Shown here: in pieces, positions 55,650 to 63,675 of the stretch
Position numbering within the stretch: position 1 is the stretch's first letter
Layout of the letters: every line of letters starts with the position of its first letter
Assembly: GCF_937898475.1 (NCBI RefSeq)
Contig: NZ_CALEJS010000013.1
Location: 186,001-250,000, forward strand
Direction: 5' to 3'
DNA from: an uncultured Chitinophaga sp.
GTDB lineage: Bacteria; Bacteroidota; Bacteroidia; Chitinophagales; Chitinophagaceae
DNA length: 64,000 nucleotides
Notes under the pieces: model-generated
The model's input: only the letters and a program-made list of their open reading frames with translations
The model's database searches: none
Told to the model about the DNA's origin: nothing
Position numbers and translations under genes: made by a program

Positions 55650-57569
55650 TCAGGAGAAATGGCGTTGTATCACGTCCAACACAAGCGCATCGTTCTTATT
55701 ATCCATAATGTCTATAACAGGCAAATCAAGTTCGGCTGCATATGCATCCATGCGCGACCGCATTTCCGCCGGGGGCAGTAGTTCCTGGCTGGAGAAAGCA
55801 TGCCCTGCATTTGTCTCCACCTGTTTTTCCCACGGAGTCATTACACACATCAGCGTGGGTACTTTGCAGAAGTTATAAACGGTTTGTATCGTTTGCCGTA
55901 TCAAATCGGAAGGGTCCGCCGGGTTTATAGCGCAGATAACGGCATCCGGCCGTACTCCCATCAGATAATGCATGGACGTAAGCACAGAGCCGCCCGCTGC
56001 CTCGTTCACGTAAGTAACCCTGGGGAGTATGCCACCCTGGATGCCGGTCAGTATGATATCGGGCTGATTATAGTACTGCACGCATTTCATAGCAGTGTCC
56101 AGCAACCTGTTCCACGATGTCAGTTTTGCTTCCACATTTCCCTTGTAACCATAGGGAAATATAAAGGATGAGCCCAGCAATACGCCCTGGGGCTCTGTAG
56201 ACACGTGCGAAACATCATACCCTGCGCGTTTTAGTATCTGCCTTATCCGCAGCTGTGCTGTGATCTTGCCTTGTTTGCTGCCTGTACCTATCAATGATAA
56301 TACCGGGGCGCTTACCTGCGGCATGTACTGAAAATGCTCCAGCTCCCGGATCATCTCCTTGTTGATTGCCGGCATCAGTATCCGCCCACTGTAGGAAGGA
56401 TGGTTCCGGCTGACAAGCTTATGGATATAGTCGTGAACCTCATTGTCAAGGACCACAAAATTCTTGTTCCGCTTGATACAATTGATCAGCAGACGGGTTC
56501 CAAACAGAATATTTGCATCTACGGGAACATCAAGGAAATACCCTACGGCCAGCGTATCAAAATCATCATACTCATGTGGCAGCAGATCCCGTCTCACTAC
56601 CGGGCCCTGATCCTCACTCTTCTGTGTTTGCATCACGTTGGCCCGCATACGGGGATAATCTATAACCAATGTAACTTTTGCCGTTACCTCTCCCGGAAAC
56701 TCAAGCAGCGTACCCAGCTCTTTTTCAGAGGACGGGAATACTGCGAGCCTGTTCACATGCGCGGTGCGTTCAGCCGTAAACAACACTCGGCCCCTGGCGT
56801 CCCTCTCCCCGGGGCTCATTCCCTTCTCAGTGGACACAAGCAATGCGTCATCTCTCTTAATATAGCTCAGCTCCTGTATCTCCGGGTTGGAATGCTCCTT
56901 CACATATGCGCTGATCTCCTCCGTTGTCATCCCGGGGTTACGTGCAATAGCGGCGCCCAGAATACCAGAAAAATGAGCAGTGGCATAACTTGTACCTGCT
57001 GTTATCTTGAATGCATTATCTTTCCACGCTACCCGCTGGGAAGTGCCTTTCGCCAGTATATTGGTCTTCCCGTCGCCAATAAAATTGTATTCGTGCTTAT
57101 TCCTGATAAGCCCGCAGGCAACTCCATACACAAAAGGAAAATGTGCCGGATAACAATCCTCTCTCGGAAAATTATGCACAGCTGCTACCACCGTAATACC
57201 GGCTTTGTGCAACGACTGACAGGCTTCGTGTAACGCCACTGAAGGAGTATTGGTAGCGATGCCGAGACTGATGTTCACCACAACTGCACCCTCTACAGCT
57301 AAACACCAATTAAGGCCCTTGCAAAGCAGATCCTCCGTAATAATACCGGTTTCAGACGTGAGTTTCAGCATATAGAGCTCCATATCAGGGGCCAGCTTAT
57401 GAATAATGGCTGCTATTGCAGTGCCATGCCCGGTGATATCATGAAAAACACCTCTTTCTATAAGGAATGATTCGTTACGCTTGCGGATCGTATCGCCAGA
57501 AATACGGCAGTCTTTAAGCCGTGTATGACCTGCGTCAACTCCCTGATCTATAATAATGATCTTCTTCAT
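55650..57569 (-). CDS. Subtilisin-like S8 protease fused to DUF1611 domain
   Basis: 639 residues. The N-terminal half is a compact S8 peptidase with the triad Asp8 (IIIIDQGVD), His48 (DITGHGTA) and Ser194 (AGTSYATAHFSG), plus oxyanion Asn133 (AVHNFPRE). There is no signal peptide, so it acts in the cytoplasm. The C-terminal half (about 325-610) matches DUF1611: P-loop-like LIGTGSKQGKITAQL and ILTGIQGGILPRVTYVNEAAGGSVLTSMHYLMGVRPDAVICAI. DUF1611 relatives include acyltransferase-type proteins such as DgcN. The fusion suggests leader cleavage coupled to a second reaction. Confidence 0.85.
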   Translation of the reverse strand: MKKIIIIDQGVDAGHTRLKDCRISGDTIRKRNESFLIERGVFHDITGHGTAIAAIIHKLAPDMELYMLKLTSETGIITEDLLCKGLNWCLAVEGAVVVNISLGIATNTPSVALHEACQSLHKAGITVVAAVHNFPREDCYPAHFPFVYGVACGLIRNKHEYNFIGDGKTNILAKGTSQRVAWKDNAFKITAGTSYATAHFSGILGAAIARNPGMTTEEISAYVKEHSNPEIQELSYIKRDDALLVSTEKGMSPGERDARGRVLFTAERTAHVNRLAVFPSSEKELGTLLEFPGEVTAKVTLVIDYPRMRANVMQTQKSEDQGPVVRRDLLPHEYDDFDTLAVGYFLDVPVDANILFGTRLLINCIKRNKNFVVLDNEVHDYIHKLVSRNHPSYSGRILMPAINKEMIRELEHFQYMPQVSAPVLSLIGTGSKQGKITAQLRIRQILKRAGYDVSHVSTEPQGVLLGSSFIFPYGYKGNVEAKLTSWNRLLDTAMKCVQYYNQPDIILTGIQGGILPRVTYVNEAAGGSVLTSMHYLMGVRPDAVICAINPADPSDLIRQTIQTVYNFCKVPTLMCVMTPWEKQVETNAGHAFSSQELLPPAEMRSRMDAYAAELDLPVIDIMDNKNDALVLDVIQRHFS

Positions 57570-57590
57570 GCAGCCTGCCTTTTTGTGACT

Positions 57591-58463
57591 TCATTTAACA
57601 AATGCATAATTCGTCTCTCTTTCATACACATTGTCCAGCGCTCCCACCAGGTCCAGGAATCTTTTGTAGTTCTTAAATCCCTGTGAGATCGCAGTATCAG
57701 CATAAACAGGGAAAGAATAGGAAAGCCTTACCTCTCTGGCGTCCCCGTTATCCAGCAATGGTTTGATCCTTTCCGTCAATTCCCTGATCACGGGATGACT
57801 GCCCGTATTTACTATACGATGGTCAAAGAAAATACTGAAAAGAGGATATTCCTCATTGCTGGATTCCAACTTCAGCGGGAAGTCATTCCGCGCAATCTCT
57901 ATACGTTCAATATAGTAATAGAGCGCCCGGTCCTTATGGAACAGATTGAATAATCCGTCAAGCAACATTGGCAGCCTGGCGGGATCAGAATAGTTATGTA
58001 TACGGGTAAATGATTTACTATTGAACGGGATACTCACAAATGCCGCCGGGATCACTTTATACTGATCTGTATAAAGTTTTTCAATAAAAGGGTATTCCGC
58101 CTGTGTCAGCGTATTAATGATCACCTCGGCATAATCATAGGTGAGGAAAGAGTTGCCTTCCTTTATCTGCTGTGCCCAGTTATTGCATATCTGATCCAGT
58201 GACCCGATGACAGTATCAGACATTTGCTCCTTTAACCGGCTGTCCTGCAGGCACAACCTGCAAAAGGCCTGCAAGTTGTAGCTGGCTATATTCAGCTTGT
58301 TCATCAGCTGCTTCCTGTTCTGGATGAAAACAGAAAGATCAAGCCGCTTATTTGTAAGCACCAGGCTGTAATTATTGTAGTAGCATTCATGGAACAATGT
58401 GCTGTAGTGATCCATCGCCTCTACCAGCTTTCTCTGGTCCATCATTTTTATTACGCTGTCCAT
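57591..58463 (-). CDS. Conserved-looking protein of unknown function in the RiPP cluster
   Basis: 290 residues with no recognised motif or signal peptide. It has a helical N-terminal half (SLVLTNKRLDLSVFIQNRKQLMNKLNIASYNLQAFCRLCLQDSRL) and a mixed C-terminal half with IPFNSKSFTRIHNYSDPARL and YYIERIEIARNDFPLKLESS. The organisation vaguely recalls HopA1-like proteins seen in some lanthipeptide clusters, but I could not confirm this. It lies 23 bp before the radical SAM gene end and 21 bp before the S8 gene, so it is part of the unit. Confidence 0.75.
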   Translation of the reverse strand: MDSVIKMMDQRKLVEAMDHYSTLFHECYYNNYSLVLTNKRLDLSVFIQNRKQLMNKLNIASYNLQAFCRLCLQDSRLKEQMSDTVIGSLDQICNNWAQQIKEGNSFLTYDYAEVIINTLTQAEYPFIEKLYTDQYKVIPAAFVSIPFNSKSFTRIHNYSDPARLPMLLDGLFNLFHKDRALYYYIERIEIARNDFPLKLESSNEEYPLFSIFFDHRIVNTGSHPVIRELTERIKPLLDNGDAREVRLSYSFPVYADTAISQGFKNYKRFLDLVGALDNVYERETNYAFVK

Positions 58464-58486
58464 AGTAAAAATATTACGTGCTGGTC

Positions 58487-59947
58487 CTATTTATTGGAGT
58501 GGCCTGTATTGGCCGCCATCAGATGCTTTGGCAATACTATGGTGTCCGGCTCCCGCTTCATAAGCAGGTACTGGTCTTTCAGGCTTTCCTCGGTTTTGGT
58601 TTTCCAGAACGTGCAGGGCGGCTTTCCTTCCTTTATTGCCTGGTGTGAGCACGATAACTTATCGCATACAGGCATGTATTTGCAGTTGGCGCATATGCTA
58701 TTCAGCTCGCAACGGTCATATTCCATGAATTTCCTGTGCGTTTCAAGATCAAATCCTTGTGAAACATGGCTGATAGCCTGTTTACTTTCATGGATCGTTT
58801 CCCAGCATTTGTGGATATTACCTTCGGGATCCATCACAAGGCTGTATGGCGACACCCAGGTCGCACATTCTTCCTGTATTTCAGGCAGCATCCACTTCAG
58901 CCTGGCCTTACCAACACTGTTCTGCTCCGCCCACTCATTGAACAGCTTTACCCGCTTTTTCCTGAACATCTGAAGAAAATCATAGAACTCTTCAACGTTC
59001 AGGCGGGCGGATGTATCTGTCTCATTTGCCTCTTCATAAGTGCGGAGCCAGGCGGGTGAAAATGTAACCGCATTATAGCGTTGCGGCCAGAGGCCATAAT
59101 TTTTAAAATCAGAGAACAATACATCAATAGATTCTGCCACCTCCCGGTCAGTATTGATCCTGATCGTAGCCTGCATACCATCCGGGATATAGGTCAGGTT
59201 CTCCATGATCAGCTCATAATTCCTTCCCCCCTTCTTTCCTTTGAGCGGCCGGCTTTTGTCATGCTTCTCCCGGGGACCGTCTATGGTCACCTGTACATTC
59301 TGCACATGATGTTCCTTGAGCAGCAGCCAGTTCTCCTTTGTGAGGAGGATACCGTTTGTGATAATACTGGCATTGTAATCCATACTGTACTTCCGGCTAA
59401 GTTCCCACAACAACGGGGAAAGTTTGGCCAAAGCGCCTTTGTTTATTAAAGGTTCCCCTCCATACCACGTAATGTTAATAGCCTCCCATCTTTTAACCGG
59501 CGACTTACGGATCATGTCTTCGAGATAGGTCATGATACCTTCAAAATTTTTCTCGTCCTTCAGAGACTTATTGGGTTTAACAAACTCAAAGCAGTAAGCG
59601 CAGCCCATGTTACAAAGAATAGTTGTGCCAATAGTGAGATTGATGCTGGCCGATTCCCTGTCATACAACAAATGCTGTTTTCCGGCATATTGCTGATGAT
59701 ACAGTTTTTTTTCATCCGTATGTTCCTCCACCAGGAAACCTTTTTCATACAGGTACTGCAGTGTTTCCCAGTGCTGGGGATAATCTTTAAAATCCACCGG
59801 TGAAGGGCCGGTGATCTCCCCTATAAACTTCCCTTCCTCCCAGGGCAGCACTTCCAACCCGCCGGATACAAGGTTATACAGAAGATATTCCTGCTCCTCC
59901 TCCACCGGCACCAATACATTATAGAAACTGGTTTTATAGCAACTCAT
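58487..59947 (-). CDS. Radical SAM/SPASM peptide-modifying enzyme
   Basis: 486 residues from ATG 59947 (MSCYKTSFYNVLVPVEEEQEYLLYN). The radical SAM cluster is CNMGCAYC (Cys112, Cys116, Cys119), and the partner motif YGGEPLI follows. The C-terminal SPASM part holds the Cys-rich stretch CELNSICANCKYMPVC and PPCTFW, binding auxiliary Fe-S clusters. The N-terminal region before the cluster resembles a PqqD-like precursor-recognition element. Such enzymes make thioether or C-C crosslinks or epimerise residues; the type here is unknown. A TTG at 60016 in frame is rejected because it would include the hairpin. Confidence 0.9.
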   Translation of the reverse strand: MSCYKTSFYNVLVPVEEEQEYLLYNLVSGGLEVLPWEEGKFIGEITGPSPVDFKDYPQHWETLQYLYEKGFLVEEHTDEKKLYHQQYAGKQHLLYDRESASINLTIGTTILCNMGCAYCFEFVKPNKSLKDEKNFEGIMTYLEDMIRKSPVKRWEAINITWYGGEPLINKGALAKLSPLLWELSRKYSMDYNASIITNGILLTKENWLLLKEHHVQNVQVTIDGPREKHDKSRPLKGKKGGRNYELIMENLTYIPDGMQATIRINTDREVAESIDVLFSDFKNYGLWPQRYNAVTFSPAWLRTYEEANETDTSARLNVEEFYDFLQMFRKKRVKLFNEWAEQNSVGKARLKWMLPEIQEECATWVSPYSLVMDPEGNIHKCWETIHESKQAISHVSQGFDLETHRKFMEYDRCELNSICANCKYMPVCDKLSCSHQAIKEGKPPCTFWKTKTEESLKDQYLLMKREPDTIVLPKHLMAANTGHSNK

Positions 59948-59981
59948 GGGCTTACGTTTGTGGTCAATTAGCTGTTTCAGA

Positions 59982-60007
59982 ACCGGAGGTAGTATCCTAC
60001 CTCCGGT
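59982..60007. terminator. Hairpin between precursor genes and radical SAM gene (attenuator-like)
   Basis: Perfect 11-bp stem ACCGGAGGTAG / CTACCTCCGGT with a four-base loop, lying just after the stop of the last precursor (60013) and before the radical SAM start (59947). No strong U run follows, so it looks like a partial attenuator or a 3'-end stabiliser that gives more precursor than enzyme mRNA. The exact mechanism is inferred. Confidence 0.65.
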
Positions 60008-60012
60008 GTTTG

Positions 60013-60201
60013 TCAAAAAAGGAGATCGTCATCGCTCGTGTCAATTGAGCTGTTACCGAAACGGCAGTCAGTACCGCTTCCGTATTCCTGACAAAGTGCC
60101 TCCACCGTTTTGGCGTTGGCATAAACGTCTTCGATCTTACGAGGCTTGATCAGCTCTCTTACCTTTTCTGTGTTAAGTGGTGATGTGCTCCTGGGTTCCA
60201 T
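60013..60201 (-). CDS. RiPP precursor peptide 1
   Basis: 62 residues from ATG 60201 (MEPRSTSPLN); an upstream ATG at 60225 would add 8 residues not seen in its homologues. The variable N-terminus leads to the shared block ELIKPRKIEDVYANAK then TVEALCQEYGSGTDCRFGN, and it ends SSIDTSDDDLLF. Two Cys (37 and 46) and one Arg (47) sit in or near the candidate core. Its TGA stop lies just before the hairpin at 59982. Confidence 0.85.
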   Translation of the reverse strand: MEPRSTSPLNTEKVRELIKPRKIEDVYANAKTVEALCQEYGSGTDCRFGNSSIDTSDDDLLF

Positions 60202-60242
60202 AACAAAAGTTTGAAAAGTGAACAAAAGAGCTTTGGCATCCT

Positions 60243-60431
60243 TTAGAACAACAGATCGTCCTCATTGGGATCAATGGATCTGTTGCCGAAACGGCAGTCA
60301 GTACCGCTTCCATATTCCTGACAAAGTGCCTCCACCGTTTTCGCGTTAGCATAAACGTCTTCGATTTTGCGGGGCTTGATCAGCTCCTTTACTTTGTCTG
60401 TGTTAACCGGGGATGTGTTTTTGGATTCCAT
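60243..60431 (-). CDS. RiPP precursor peptide 2
   Basis: 62 residues, nearly identical to precursor 1 from residue 16 to 50 (ELIKPRKIEDVYANAK... TDCRFGN) and ending RSIDPNEDDLLF. The extra Arg at residue 51 replaces a Ser. The DNA is also nearly identical to precursor 1 in this block, pointing to a recent duplication. 41 bp separate it from precursor 1. Confidence 0.87.
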   Translation of the reverse strand: MESKNTSPVNTDKVKELIKPRKIEDVYANAKTVEALCQEYGSGTDCRFGNRSIDPNEDDLLF

Positions 60432-60475
60432 AATCAGAGGTTTTTAAACGTCAACAAAAGATATATGTGTTTTGA

Positions 60476-60667
60476 TCAAAACAGCAGATCGTTGTCGCCC
60501 GTATCAATTGAACTGTTTCCGAAGCGGCAGTCGGTACCACTTCCATATTCTCCGCAAAGCGCTTCCACTGTCTTTGCGTCGGCATATACATCTTCAATTT
60601 TACGGGGCTTGATCAGCTCCCTTGCTTTTTGTTCGTTGGAAACGTGTTCCAAAGGATTGTTTTCCAT
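60476..60667 (-). CDS. RiPP precursor peptide 3
   Basis: 63 residues, the most divergent copy: the N-terminus is MENNPLEHVSNEQKAR, the block has ADAK and LCGEY in place of ANAK and LCQEY, and it ends SSIDTGDNDLLF. The TDCRFGN segment is unchanged. First of the three to be transcribed, 80 bp after the S41 peptidase gene; 44 bp before precursor 2. Confidence 0.87.
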   Translation of the reverse strand: MENNPLEHVSNEQKARELIKPRKIEDVYADAKTVEALCGEYGSGTDCRFGNSSIDTGDNDLLF

Positions 60668-60747
60668 CTTCTTTTTTTTAATGGTGAAGAAATATTGGAA
60701 TTCCGGATTCCCGTTAGGTATTGGAAGATGAGGCTTTCTTCCGGCTA

Positions 60748-62706
60748 TCAGCGCATGGAAAACTCCCTGTTGCTCTTTTTGATTTCTCCCAGCGCAATGC
60801 GCAGCGTCTTATCGTCATAGGGCCTTAATTCACTCACCTTGTTTATAACAACCATCTTATCCGGAACTATACCCTTGTTCTCAAGGCTTTCCCCACCCGG
60901 AAATATGATTTTGCCCGTAATGCTGTTAGTATACACGACCATTCCTGAAGGGAAGTGGACATCAAACCTGCTGGCAAGCACACCGGCAGTTTTCGCCGTG
61001 CCAATCAGCTCCACATTCGGCAAATGGTCTTTCAGCGTCTTGATGAATATCTCGGATGTACATGCCGTATTCCTGTCGCACAACAGCACTACCGGCATGT
61101 TGCTGCGGATGTGGTAAACGTTATCGGGAGCGATGCGCAGCGGCATCCCGGTAACGCTGTGCTCCAGTGAGTAGATCTCTTCGGGCTTGTTGATAAATAG
61201 TGAAAGCATCCTTATTGCCGACAGGGAGGCTCCCCCCCCGTTGCCTCTAAGATCGATCACCAGTCCTTTCGCATGTGATATTGCGTCCCAGTTATTGAGG
61301 AACCTCAGATAAACATCAAGGTACCAGTTGTTGATCCTGAAATATGCAATTCCGTCATCCAGCATACGGAAATTACAATGTTGCGGCCTGAAGTTATCAG
61401 GAATAACTATTTTTCCGTCGAACTTCACACAAACCTCTCTTTCACGAAATAGCGTATCCACAACAGTCAAGACCATGGAGTCGCCACGTTCCCTACCGAT
61501 GCCTGCCGCCAATTCTTCCATTTCGCCATCTTTGAACGAAATATCATATAAGGAGGCTATGCTGTCAAGATAGCGGTTCAGAGGCATATGATCGATAGAG
61601 AGCACCTGGCTGCCTACAGGCAGCTGCTTCCGGTACCTGGCATCAAACACTGCGGCTACATATAGTTGCCTGTTCTTCAGGTACAAACGCACCGGCCAGA
61701 TAGTTTTACTGCGCTTAGTGCCTTCACAGCCGGCAGGCGGCACCGCAATAGCGAGATGCCCGTCCCTGAACCGGTCCTTTACAAACCGGGTAACACTATC
61801 TACCAGCTCACAGAAATGTGCAGTATCTGTAAACGCCTTGGCGATGCGGTGGTAAGCCTGTTGTATCTCTTTCTTATCCAATCGCCTTTCCCCGTAAAAA
61901 GGATACCGGTCGATGATCTCCTCCATCAGCTTTTTAAACATCAGCATCTCCTCTTCTTTTCCTTTGACGCCGGCCAGCCTGACGTTCGCCCTTATAGCTG
62001 CATTTGTCTCCTCGCCGGTAGAGCTCAGGATACAGTTACTAAAATAGATTGTACCAGCAGCCGCCCTCTCCTGTTTGCCTGTAAGCCGGCTAAAGAAAGG
62101 ATGCACGATGGGGTAAGTTCGTTCTGTGCTGTTGCCCAGCACAAGATCTGATACTACAAACATAGCCTCCTGTTTGGCGTTGGCTACAGTAGCAGAAACA
62201 AAGATCCTATATGCATTACCGTCCGCTCTCCCTGCTGAAGCGGCAAACTGCACGGGTAATGTATCACATCTGTTCCATCCGGAGAGTGCCTCATACAGCG
62301 GAACCTGGTATCCGTCATATGATACGGTAAACTCCTTGTAATAGTATGCCTTTTCTGCAGGGACATACAGACATAACGCAAACCCGCTGATGTTTTTCAA
62401 AAATGCCCGCTGACTTAAAAAACCATGTGCAGGAGCAAATGCAGGCCCGGCAGGGAAATGCGTTTGCCATAGCAGTCGCGTATTGCCGCTGCTATTATAT
62501 CCGAGGCAGTAGCCGGTGTTCACCGGGCTTTCAAAAAATTCATATTCCGGGAAAAAATATTTTTTTCCATCTGGCTCACAGCTCGGGTCCTTCCGGATAT
62601 GATATATGGTATCCGCCGGACTCTTATCATCATATACCGTTTCCCATTGCGCCCGTAAGGTGAACGGCAAGAACAGAAAAAATATCAATATCCGTACGCT
62701 AATCAT
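60748..62706 (-). CDS. Periplasmic S41 (C-terminal processing-type) peptidase
   Basis: 652 residues. Signal peptide MISVRILIFFLFLPFTLRAQ. The N-terminal 250 residues have no recognised domain; the S41 core contains GLVIDLRGNGGGASLSAI and the nucleophile Ser in RNTACTSEIFIKTLKDHLP, followed by the FPGGESLENKGIVPDKMV region. There is no clear PDZ domain. It is in the cluster and exported, so it could trim the exported peptide or serve an unrelated role. It ends 80 bp before precursor 3. Confidence 0.85.
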   Translation of the reverse strand: MISVRILIFFLFLPFTLRAQWETVYDDKSPADTIYHIRKDPSCEPDGKKYFFPEYEFFESPVNTGYCLGYNSSGNTRLLWQTHFPAGPAFAPAHGFLSQRAFLKNISGFALCLYVPAEKAYYYKEFTVSYDGYQVPLYEALSGWNRCDTLPVQFAASAGRADGNAYRIFVSATVANAKQEAMFVVSDLVLGNSTERTYPIVHPFFSRLTGKQERAAAGTIYFSNCILSSTGEETNAAIRANVRLAGVKGKEEEMLMFKKLMEEIIDRYPFYGERRLDKKEIQQAYHRIAKAFTDTAHFCELVDSVTRFVKDRFRDGHLAIAVPPAGCEGTKRSKTIWPVRLYLKNRQLYVAAVFDARYRKQLPVGSQVLSIDHMPLNRYLDSIASLYDISFKDGEMEELAAGIGRERGDSMVLTVVDTLFREREVCVKFDGKIVIPDNFRPQHCNFRMLDDGIAYFRINNWYLDVYLRFLNNWDAISHAKGLVIDLRGNGGGASLSAIRMLSLFINKPEEIYSLEHSVTGMPLRIAPDNVYHIRSNMPVVLLCDRNTACTSEIFIKTLKDHLPNVELIGTAKTAGVLASRFDVHFPSGMVVYTNSITGKIIFPGGESLENKGIVPDKMVVINKVSELRPYDDKTLRIALGEIKKSNREFSMR

Positions 62707-62715
62707 ACTGCCTTA

Positions 62716-63675
62716 TTAATACGCTTCCGTGTAAGACTCCTGAGCTATACCGGCTCCTTTAGCTATCAATTCACCGATTGGCGTGATCTCCAGTTCATAC
62801 ATGTCCTTCAGACCGCTGATGAGTGTATCTTCTATCTTTCTCCATTGATCATGTGGCGTATAGCCGCTATACCTCGATCGGCATATTGTAATAACGGATG
62901 GCCTTAACTTCTTTTCGGACAGCTTACGGAAGAAAAGTGTCATCCGTTGCGCTATGGCTGCATCATCTACTTTAAGAGAAAAAGGATAAACATCCGGGTA
63001 AACCTCCCGGTAATTATTAAGTACGAGGTAATACTTTCCGGCCCGCTGTATGGCTTCCGCCTTGCAACCCATGTAACGTATCCGGTGATAGGGATCCCGC
63101 ATAAATTTTTCGTACTCGCTCAACGTTACTTCTATAAACAGTTCTTCCAGTTCATTGGGATTACCGGAACAGGAGAAGTAATCGAGGTCAATATCAAGCG
63201 CCACATTTCCTGCTGCCGGAAGACCTTCTATGGTTCTCAGGTAATACCCGAATATATGTACATCAGACTCGGGGTACTCTTTTGCCCTCAGAATGACAGG
63301 TGTCACCTCTCCTCCAATGAGCTTTCTGCCTTCGCTGTTATATGAACGTACATACATTTTACGGGAGAGGTCCTTCTTCTTCCTGTGCTCCTGTTTGATC
63401 CAATAGACCTTATCAAAAAGCCCCTGGTAAATAGCAGGGAACATAAATGTGGCAATACCAACTTCGTTCCGGGTAAACACCTCCGCAGCTACGAGATCCG
63501 CCCATGCATCCTTTACAGATGTATTGAACCTTGGAATACCCATATCCGAATGCTCATCTACATGAATGAGCGTATTTCCATTTGCGGCGATCAGCTTGTT
63601 GTGAACACAGTAGCACCATGTATAAAATGCCTCATTATGCTCTTCCAGGATAAAAGTGGGTATCTTCGTTTGCAT
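62716..63675 (-). CDS. UPF0489 family, peptide arginase-like protein
   Basis: 319 residues from ATG 63675 (MQTKIPTFILEEHNEAFYTW); an in-frame ATG at 63699 is less likely. The arginase-fold metal ligands are intact: HVDEHSDMG (His38, Asp40, His42, Asp44) and DIDLDYFS (Asp161, Asp163, Asp165). UPF0489 proteins include the peptide arginase OspR, which turns Arg into ornithine in a RiPP precursor. The invariant Arg after Cys in the precursors (DCRFGN) is a good candidate target (inference). First gene transcribed in the cluster. Confidence 0.85.
   Translation of the reverse strand: MQTKIPTFILEEHNEAFYTWCYCVHNKLIAANGNTLIHVDEHSDMGIPRFNTSVKDAWADLVAAEVFTRNEVGIATFMFPAIYQGLFDKVYWIKQEHRKKKDLSRKMYVRSYNSEGRKLIGGEVTPVILRAKEYPESDVHIFGYYLRTIEGLPAAGNVALDIDLDYFSCSGNPNELEELFIEVTLSEYEKFMRDPYHRIRYMGCKAEAIQRAGKYYLVLNNYREVYPDVYPFSLKVDDAAIAQRMTLFFRKLSEKKLRPSVITICRSRYSGYTPHDQWRKIEDTLISGLKDMYELEITPIGELIAKGAGIAQESYTEAY

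Larger units (their letters stand above)
60013..60667 (-). repeat. Three tandem precursor-gene repeats of about 230 bp
   Basis: Start-to-start distances are 236 and 230 bp. Each unit holds a precursor gene and an AT-rich spacer of 41-44 bp. The coding parts share the LIKPRKIEDVYA and TDCRFGN blocks; spacers are less similar. Products differ mostly at residues 1-15 and 51-58. Confidence 0.9.

Noticed and set aside
56334..57233. 299-residue plus-strand reading frame
   Set aside because: Lies entirely opposite the S8-DUF1611 gene; Cys/His-rich, no domain or signal; shadow of the minus-strand gene.
57591..58463. HopA1-like effector domain
   Set aside because: Only a vague similarity in C-terminal pattern; no characteristic motif could be confirmed by eye.
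59948..60016. TTG start for the radical SAM gene at 60016
   Set aside because: It would include the 11-bp hairpin in the coding region; ATG at 59947 fits the family N-terminus.
60013..60667. CRISPR-like array
   Set aside because: Three units of 230-236 bp each contain an open reading frame; not short repeats with spacers.
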